Source: an uncultured Bacteroidota bacterium
Lineage (GTDB): Bacteria; Bacteroidota; Bacteroidia; Bacteroidales; P3
Length of the DNA: 34,080 nucleotides
NCBI GenBank assembly: GCA_902783595.1
Contig: CACZRR010000072.1
Coordinates: 1 to 34,080 of the forward strand
Reading direction: 5' to 3'
Shown: in pieces, positions 6,902 to 15,900 of the stretch
Layout: each line of letters starts with the position of its first letter
Position numbering within the stretch: position 1 is the stretch's first letter
The notes under the pieces: generated by a model
Database searches by the model: none
What the model was told of the DNA's origin: nothing
Seen by the model: the letters and a program-made list of their open reading frames with translations, nothing else
Made by a program: the position numbers and the translations under genes

Positions 6902-9900
6902 ATGAAACTGAAGTCATTCTTTTTGGCTGTTGCTCTTGTTGTTGCCGGCTGTGGCATCGTTCGTGGTCAGGTGACGGAGCATCTGAATCTGGGTTTTGAG
7001 ACAGGTGAGACAGGAGGCTACACCGTCACTCCCGCGTCGGCTGCCACGATGAACACGGCACTGCATGCCAGTGGTCAGCGCTCTTTGGCTTTGACGCAGC
7101 AGGCCTCAGGTAATGTGGAGTTTGAGATTGGGCCTATTGATTTCACCCAGACGGAGGGCAATATCTACATTGCGCTGCTCTTTGACCACATCTGTATGGT
7201 GAGTGCCAATGGTCTGTACAACAACCAGGGGCGCCTTATCCGTGATACCACGTGTACGGTGTGGTACAAGAAGGGTACTGCTACTACGTGGACCCGCTTG
7301 CCCGCCTCGTACTACGACCGTACTTCGCCGTTGGGCTACAGTGCCAACTTCACCACGCTGAACTCTTTCAATAGCGGCAGCTATGATAGCTGGGCGGGTG
7401 GTACAGCCACCAATGACCTCTGGCGTGGAGAGCGTTTCAACGGCAATAGCGCGGCCCAGTTTATTATAGGTCAGAGCAGCGTGGGTGCCGAGCGTACGCT
7501 TAGTTTCAAAATCGTCATGCAGGCTCCCAAGAGTGGCAATACAGCTGGCACATGGTATTTGGACAATGTGAAGGTGGTGAGTAGTGTGCAACCCATGGTG
7601 CGACCCTCCATCACGATGGTACGGTACCCTGACTATCGTAACTATCCAAATACTCGAGTGGCCCGTGTGGTGCTTGATGCTGCCAGCAGTTATGGTATCA
7701 ATGCCGACTCTGTGAGTCTTTTCTGGCGTGCTGGTTCCGACAGTGAGGTTCACAAGGTGAAGATGAATGCCGTGAGTGGTGTGGAGAATCGCTATGCAGC
7801 AGCTATTCCATTCAATGGCTACGACACCGTGATGCGTTTCTACTGCACAGCGCGTGATGCCACGAACAACATTAATGCCAACTACAATCGTACGCGCTTT
7901 CCTGCCGCCGATGGGGTGTGGCAGGAGTTCTGCTTTGTGCGTGGCGGAGAAGACCAGCCCGGAGAGGAGACCGCCCCCCTTGTGGGTACCTCCAATGAGA
8001 GCGACTTTCCCTTTGCTTCTTTTGCCGACAATAAGAGTGAGTGGGTTTATGATTCGGCGTTGATGGCTGCTGCGGGCTATGGTCCCGGAGGCATCACCAA
8101 GATGCGCTTCAAGGTTGGCTCCAACTCTCAGGCTTGGAGTCGCGGACGTGTGCAGCTGAAGCTCAAGAATGTTGATGCCGACTACATGCCGCCCACCTCC
8201 ACCAACCGCAGCTACCCCTTCACCTCGTCGTTCATGCAGGTGGTCTACGATGGCGCGCTCTCTGTGCCCGCGTCGACTTCCGGTGCTACCATTGAGATAC
8301 CCTTTACCGACACATTCTACTATGCAGGTAAAGATCTTATCATGCAGATGACCTACGATGGCGAGGCCGACGGTAGTGCTATCACTGTGAAGGCGATCTC
8401 CGCCAGTGCTAAAAAGAGCATACGCACCAACTTTGGTGAGGCGTCGATGAACTATGACCCCTTCACCTCGTCGCAGTTTGCCACCGGTGACGTGCAGCCC
8501 AGCACCAAGCCTGCCATTGTGATGACCGAGTATGCTCCAATGCCCTTGCTCTACGACCTTGGCATCAGTGAGTTGGTGACGCCCACCTTTACTGTGCCTA
8601 TGAGTGAGCGTCCTGGCAGTGTTGTGGTGAAGCTGAAGAATCATGGCGCCCAGCCCATTAATGCTGTGCGCATCACCTATGCCATCGACGACACCTTGAT
8701 AGGCCATTACGATTGGACGGGTCCTCTCGCCGTTGGAGGCGAGCAGGAGGTCACCGTGACATCCAGTGTGGATATCGTGCCTGGATTCCACTCGGTGCGC
8801 GTGTGGGTGGAGGATACCCTCACTGCTTCCGCAGGCCGGTTCCGTGACCACGAGCCCTTGAATGATACGGTCTTCACCGAGTTTATTGTTTGCGAAGGGC
8901 CCATGAGTGGTGTGCGTAACATAGGCGGTCCGCAGCCCGATTTCAACACCATCGACGAGTTGCTGTTTACCTTGAGCCGCTGCGGTATGGCCGATAGCCT
9001 TATCGTACGTCTGGCCTCTGGCGCCTATACCCCGTTCGCGCTGCCCTCGTTCAACGGGTTGGATGGCGACGCTTATATGGTCTTTGAGCCGCAGGAAGGG
9101 GCCGATGTGGAGTTCTACTCCTCTACTGCCGCCAGCTCGATCATTAATATCAGCACTGCCAAGCATGTGCGTTTCCGCGACGTGAAGTTTGTGCGTCGTG
9201 CAGCCACTCTTACAACCATGATTGGCATGAGTGCTGCGACTACCGATGTGCGCTTCTCCGGGTGCACCTTTGTTGACAGCCTTAGCAACCCCTCGGCATC
9301 CATGCGTATCGGTACGCTACTCAATTCTGCCGGTGCCGACAGCATCATGGTGGAGGGGTGCACCTTTATCGGCGGTAAGATTGGCATCACGCTGCATGGA
9401 CAGAACGCCACGGCTATGAGCCATCATGCCACCGTACGCAACACGCGGTTTGAGGAACAGTATGACAACGCCATTAGTGCGCGTTTCCAGCACGACCTGG
9501 TGGTGGAGCGTAACGAGATGTATAGTACCCTCAGCAGTGCCAATGTGCTACTGCTTTACGAATGCTCGGGAGCCACCCGCGTTGTCAAGAACCGCATCTA
9601 TGCTGCCGGAGGTGCCGGTGCCATCGGAGCCAGCCGCATGACGGGTACCGAGACCACGCCCATCCTTATCGCCAACAACATGGTGGTGAGCGACTATGCG
9701 GGGTCTTCCAATCTCAGTGGCGCCGTGGCCGTGAGTGGCGCCACATGGACTGATGTCGTCTACAACTCGGTGAAGCTCGAGGCGCCGCGTCGCACGGGTG
9801 TTGCCGCCGTGACTTTCGGCAGTGGTGTGACAAATAGCCGTTTTGTGAACAATGTCGTTGTCTGTCTCGATGGTGGCAACTACGCCTTCAACTACTTGCC

Positions 9901-12900
9901 TGGCGCCGACACCACGAACACCGTGGGATACAATGACTACTACGCAATGGGTAGCGTGCTCAACAAGCTGAATAATGTCTCCTATGCTTCCCTCAGCAGT
10001 TGGCGTATGGCCCTTGCTGCAGACAGCGCCAGCGTCAGTGTGAACCCCAACTTCCTCAATGGCTCGCGAGTCGACTTGCGTACCTATAACAGGATGATCA
10101 AAGGTGTGGGTACACCCCTGACCACCGTCAGCGATGATATCTTCGATTCGGTCCGTAGCGCTACGGCACCCTGTCCCGGTGCTTTTGAGTTCTCTTCGCT
10201 GTTCTACGACTTCGAGGTGGAGAGCATGTTGAGTCCTGTGACGGAGAGCTGCCGGATGCCTGACAGCAGTGATCTGGTTCTCGTCATTCGCAATAGCGGT
10301 ATCAACGCCTACAGCGGCACGGGTCTCACTTTGGGATATCAGATCAACAACGACGACACCGTGCGTGTGGCTGTGACCCAGCAGTTGCGTGCTGACGACA
10401 TTGACACCCTGTATTCCGGTGTGAAGCTGAGTCTGCCGCCGGCAGGCAAGCAGGATGCCACCTATCATCTGACGACATGGGTGGAGTTTGCCTCCGATCC
10501 CAACCAGACCAACGATACAAACCGCTTCACCATCATCAGCCATGTGAGCCCCAGCACCCCTGCCAACGACAGCGTATGGGTACCTTATGCTACCCCCGCT
10601 ATCATCGCGCCTACCGTGGGTGTGGACCTTTGGCCCGTCTATGGTGACACGACGGCTCCGCAGCGTCCCTCGCAGTTGTTATGGTATCGCGACAGCACTG
10701 ACACCGAGCCTTTTTATGTGGGTCACATCCTCGCCACCGACACGCTGCGACAGGGAGTACAATATTTCTTCCGTCAACGCCGTGCGATGCCGCTGGTGCG
10801 TATCACCCAGGTGGAGATAGCACACGGCAATAGCACCGTGGGTGTTACCCCCAATGCACCTTACTGGCTTGTAAGTGGTCGTAAGGTTGCTCTGCAACTC
10901 ACCAATATCGGTGACGACACTGCCTATCTGGCTGGCGACACACTGCAGAGCATCGGCACGACGACAGGATTGAACAACAAGACCTATGTTTTCTCAACCG
11001 AGCGCATAGCACCAGGCGAATCCTTAGTGGTTCAGTTCGCTACAGGTTCATCGGCCAATGAGCAGCTCACCACGCACACTGGTGCCCCGCTGGCGAGTGT
11101 GTCCGCGAGTTACAATACAAAGATAGGGTTCGTCTATCGCCGTGGCGGCGTGATTGAGGACGCTGTTGCATTCAACGGCATCACCACCGACCAGAGCCGC
11201 ACCGACGTCAACTGGCCGAATATTAATGTGCCTGCCTACGTATGGAGTGGCGACGGTGTGAACACCAGCAACAGCAGTACCACCGCTGGTATCTATCGCA
11301 CGGCCTTTAACGGCGGTGCCGCTGACTGGACGATTGCCACCGCCGCACAGCCTATGTTCCTTGCCGCCACCGACCCCTCATGGGTACGCTATACCGATAA
11401 CGGCTGCGAAGGAGACCTTGCCAAGGCCGTCGTTACTGTGCAGGCTCCTCCTGCTGCCGACCTTGACCTGTTGGCACCACAACTTCCTACACCTGCATGC
11501 GGTATGAGCACCACGCCGGTGACCGTCACCGTACGCAACTACGGTACCGACACTGTGGAGAACCCCACCTTCCGTTATCTGGCTGGTGACGGAGATACTG
11601 TAACGGAGACCTACATTGGCAAGATAGCCGGTAGAGGTGGCAGCATCACCTTCACCTTCAGCCAGGAGTTGAATATGGTCTACGACCGCGACACGATGTT
11701 CGTGGTGAAGGTATGGGCCGACTCGGTGGCCGACGACCGTGTGCACAGCAACGACACCGTTAGTGCCATCACGGGCTCTCTCTACACTCCCCCTGCCGCC
11801 CCCGCCCTCGAGGGCCAGACGGTGGACTATGCCACCTCCGCGGTGCTCACCCACCATCCCGCCCATAGTGGTGTGGTGCCGGTATGGTACGACTATGACC
11901 TCCTGCCGGTCGATACAGCGTTCACCCACACCACCGAGATTCTCTACGCCGGCGGCACGATGGGTATGAGCTATGTGGTGGTTGACACACTGCCTGCTTT
12001 GGTAGGCACCGACGATAGCGTGAGCTCAAAGACAGGATACCCCAACCCCTATCAGGCTAAAAACAAATACGTAAAAGAACAGTATATCTACTCTGCCGCC
12101 GATCTTTATGCCGCGGGAGCCAAAAGAGGTCCTATCAGCGAGCTCTCATTCTACCTTGACTCGCTGTATGGCGTAGAAAGCCTCACATTTGACACATATC
12201 GTATATCGATGGCGTTGACTGACGACACCGTGTTCAGCAGCAAGACAGCCTGGAAGGATGTTACCTCAGTGTTTTATCGTTCCAACTTCACGTTGAATCG
12301 CAGTGATGCCCCGTGGGTGAAGCATGTGCTCGACGAGGAATTTGTCTGGGACGGTCACTCGAGCATCGTGGTGCAGGTGACGCGCAGCATAAGCACTGCC
12401 CACAGCGCCGGCGTGCAGACCCGCTTTACCTCGAAGAGCAACACTGTACTCTACAAACAATCGAACACGGCGCTCTCGCCCTCGCTCGAGTCGTATAATG
12501 GCAACGGATCGCAGAGTGAGAAACGACCGAATATCGCCTTCAACAACCAGGTGATCTTCGGTTGCTCGGGACCCATGACGCCCTTTAATCTGCAACTTGT
12601 CAACGTTCCCGAGGTGGATATGGCAATGATGTGGCCCAGTGGCAGCCTTGATGAGGTCTATAGCACCTGCGAGCCTGTGACTCTCAATGTGAACCTCCGC
12701 AACCAGGGCTCGCAGCCGCAAGAGGGCGTGAAGATATACTACTACCTTGACACCCTTGCTGTTGACAGCACCATGGTGACGGGTACCATTGCCGCCGGCC
12801 AGTTGCGCACGGTGGCACTGATGAGCCGCGACCTTACCCCTGGACGTCACACTGTGATGGCTATAGTCAGCATCGCGGGCGACAACGTGGCCTCCAATGA

Positions 12901-15900
12901 CACCGTGCGCCGTTCTCTGCTGGTGCGTTTCTGCGGAGGCAACTACACTGTTGCTCCCACCGGCGCACAATACACCTCGGTGGCAGAGGCGGTGGACAGC
13001 CTCAACATAGCAGGTATCACAGGTCCTGTCACCTTCCAGATAGCCCCTGCCACCTACATGGGACAGGTGAAGATGGATAGCGTCTACGGCTCCTCAATCA
13101 CCAATACGGTGACCTTCGTGGGCGGTGACGGTGTGGTGCTCATGGCCCCCACCAGCCAGGCGGCCAACTACGTTTTCTCTGCGGAGGGCGTCTCAAACCT
13201 CATGCTCTCCGACCTTACCATCATCGCGCGTCCCGCCTCAGGCAACTATGCCAATGCGCTCGTCGTCGGTGACGGTAGTAATGTCACCGTCAGTGGCTGT
13301 ACGTTGCGCGCCAAAGGGACGGTGGTGAACGCCGGCGCATCCAGCGTGGTGCTGAACGGACCCCTGACCAACTTTGTCTTCCACAACAACACCATGGATA
13401 GTGGATACTATGGCATGGTGACTGTCGGAACCGGCTTCGCCGACGTCGTCGTCGACAGCAACCACATCGTCAACTTCTCGAAGATGGGACTGATGCTGCG
13501 CGGTGTGAGCAACCTCAATATTGCCTCCAACGAGGTCTTCTCGTCCAGGAACGAGGACTCTCGTGGTCTCAATGGCATCTACCTCTCTCAGATCACCGGC
13601 AACATCGATGTGCGAAAGAACAAGATTTATATCGTCGGCGAGAAGAAGGGCGGCATGTCCGGTCTTCTGTTGGAGAACGTCGCTGGTACCATCGACCGGC
13701 AGGCTTTTGTGGCTAACAACATGATCAGCTGCTCGTCGACCAATACCGCCGGCATGGAACCTTCGGGTATCAAGCCCAGTGGCATCTGGATAGACAGCAC
13801 CAGTGCCTTCGTCAACGTCTTCTTTAACTCCATACGCTTGGATTGTGGCACCTATACCGGCACTCAGGGCGCCGACAAATCGTATGCCTTCTACTCGGGC
13901 AACACCAACAGCGACCTGCAGGTGAAGAATAATATCTTCGCCAACCTCAGCAAGGGCTATGCCTACTATGTGTCGGAGCTGAATACCGTCGTAGTGTCGG
14001 ACTACAACGCCTACTATACTGAGAGCGCCAAGCCTTTCGCCTGGAAAGTTACCAACCTCGCCAGTCTTGCTGCGCTGCAGAATGCCAACTCTGGCGACGC
14101 CAACTCGGTGCTTGACGAGCCTTACTTCGTATCGCCCACCGACCTGCACCTGCTCATGACCAACTATGTGGGGCGTGGCCAGTACAGTAGCGACGTGCCC
14201 GACGATATCGATGGCAAGGAGCGCGAAGCCATCACAGGCCCCACCATTGGTGCCCACGAGATGGAGCAGAGCACCCACGATATGTCGGTGGTGCGTGTCG
14301 TCAAACCCGTGTTAGGTGACGCTGCACACATTGAGACCAACCCCGTACTGGTACAGGCTCAGTTCTACAATAATGGTCGCGCCACCGAGACGGCCGTCAG
14401 TTGGTATGCCTACATGGAAGGTCACGAGGAAGTGTCGCACACCCGCACCAAGACCTTGGCATCCTTCAACCCCGGTCAAATGCGCACCGACACCGCTTAC
14501 CTGCCCACGCCGCTAGGAGTTGTGGATACCCAGACGGTACATATCGTAGTGCTCGTTGCCGACGATGCCGACAGCAGCAATAACGACGTCACAGCAAAAA
14601 TTTTCCTCAAGCCCGCCTTTAACCTTTCCGTCGACAAGATGGTCACCACCGTTCCGTCATCGGGTGGCTGTGAACAGCGTGATGTTACCATCAAAATTAC
14701 GCTTAAGAATGTGGGTGAGAAAGATTTTCCTGCCAACACACCATTCACCATCGGCTACCATACCGAGGTGTCGTCGCCGGCCAACCTGACCATCGCCAAT
14801 ATTGGTGCCACCGTCGAGGAGACTGCCACATTGACTACCGCGTTAGCACGCAACCGTACGACCACACTTGAATTCGCGCAACACGCCAACCTCTATCCCA
14901 CCGACACATCGGTCGATATCGAGGTGCGTGTGACGGGTTGGTACCACTATCAGCATGATCTCAAGCCCGACAACGACTCGGCTCTCGTCTCATCGAAATG
15001 GGCTATCGCCAAGTCCAACTATACACCACATTCTCCTATAGGTCACGACACCACACTAGCCTATGCTACGTGGGGTGCTGTGCGTGCCGAGCAGGAGAAC
15101 GGTTGGGCTATCAATTGGTATCGTGACACCACTGCCAACCCCTTCTATCACCCCAGTGGCTATGCCGCCTCGACCCTGTGGAGTAACACACCACAGTATT
15201 TCCACGACAGCACCTACTACCTGCGCAGCAAGACCAGCAAGGGTTGCTGGAGCCGCTTCTCGCCGGTTACTGTGCATGTCAGTGCCCCCGCCACCAATGA
15301 TATGGCCATGGTCGATGTTCTCTCGCCCTTAGGCAACAGGGTGTATATGGAAAATGATACCGTGCGCGTGCGCGTAGCCAACTATAGTTCCACCACGCAG
15401 ACCAATATCCCTGTCACCTATCAGCTCAAGAAGGGCAATAATGTGAGACAGACGGTCACCGAGGTGATCAACGCCACTTTGCAGCGCAACGAGGTGTACA
15501 CCTACACCTTCACCACATTGCTCGACTCCATCAACACACCCACCACGCAGCAGAACTATACACTTAATGTGTGGACCGACAAAGTCGGCGATGCGACGCA
15601 TCGCAACGACACACTGCGCAGTGTCTATACCTTCAAGACCCTCGCGGAAAGTCGCTACAATGTCACCAAGCCCTCCAACCTGGGCTTCGACATCACCCGT
15701 CTCTCCTTCAACGAGATTGATCTTGACCTGCCTCCTTTGGGTCGCGGATACACAAACATGGCTGATTACAGCAATCCCGAGTATCCTGTGCTCCATGTGC
15801 AACATGGCATGACGGACACCATGATTATCCAACTCACCCCCTTCGATGCTACTGAGCAGAGTTTCCGTTGCAAAGTAGGTGTCTATATCGACTTTGACCG

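Noticed and set aside
7106-9166. 686-codon open frame on the minus strand inside the giant gene (also long frames at 13238-14278, 15329-16450 and 16682-18505)
   Set aside because: They mirror the plus-strand gene's codon pattern, show no family words, and contradict the clear domain architecture on the plus strand.
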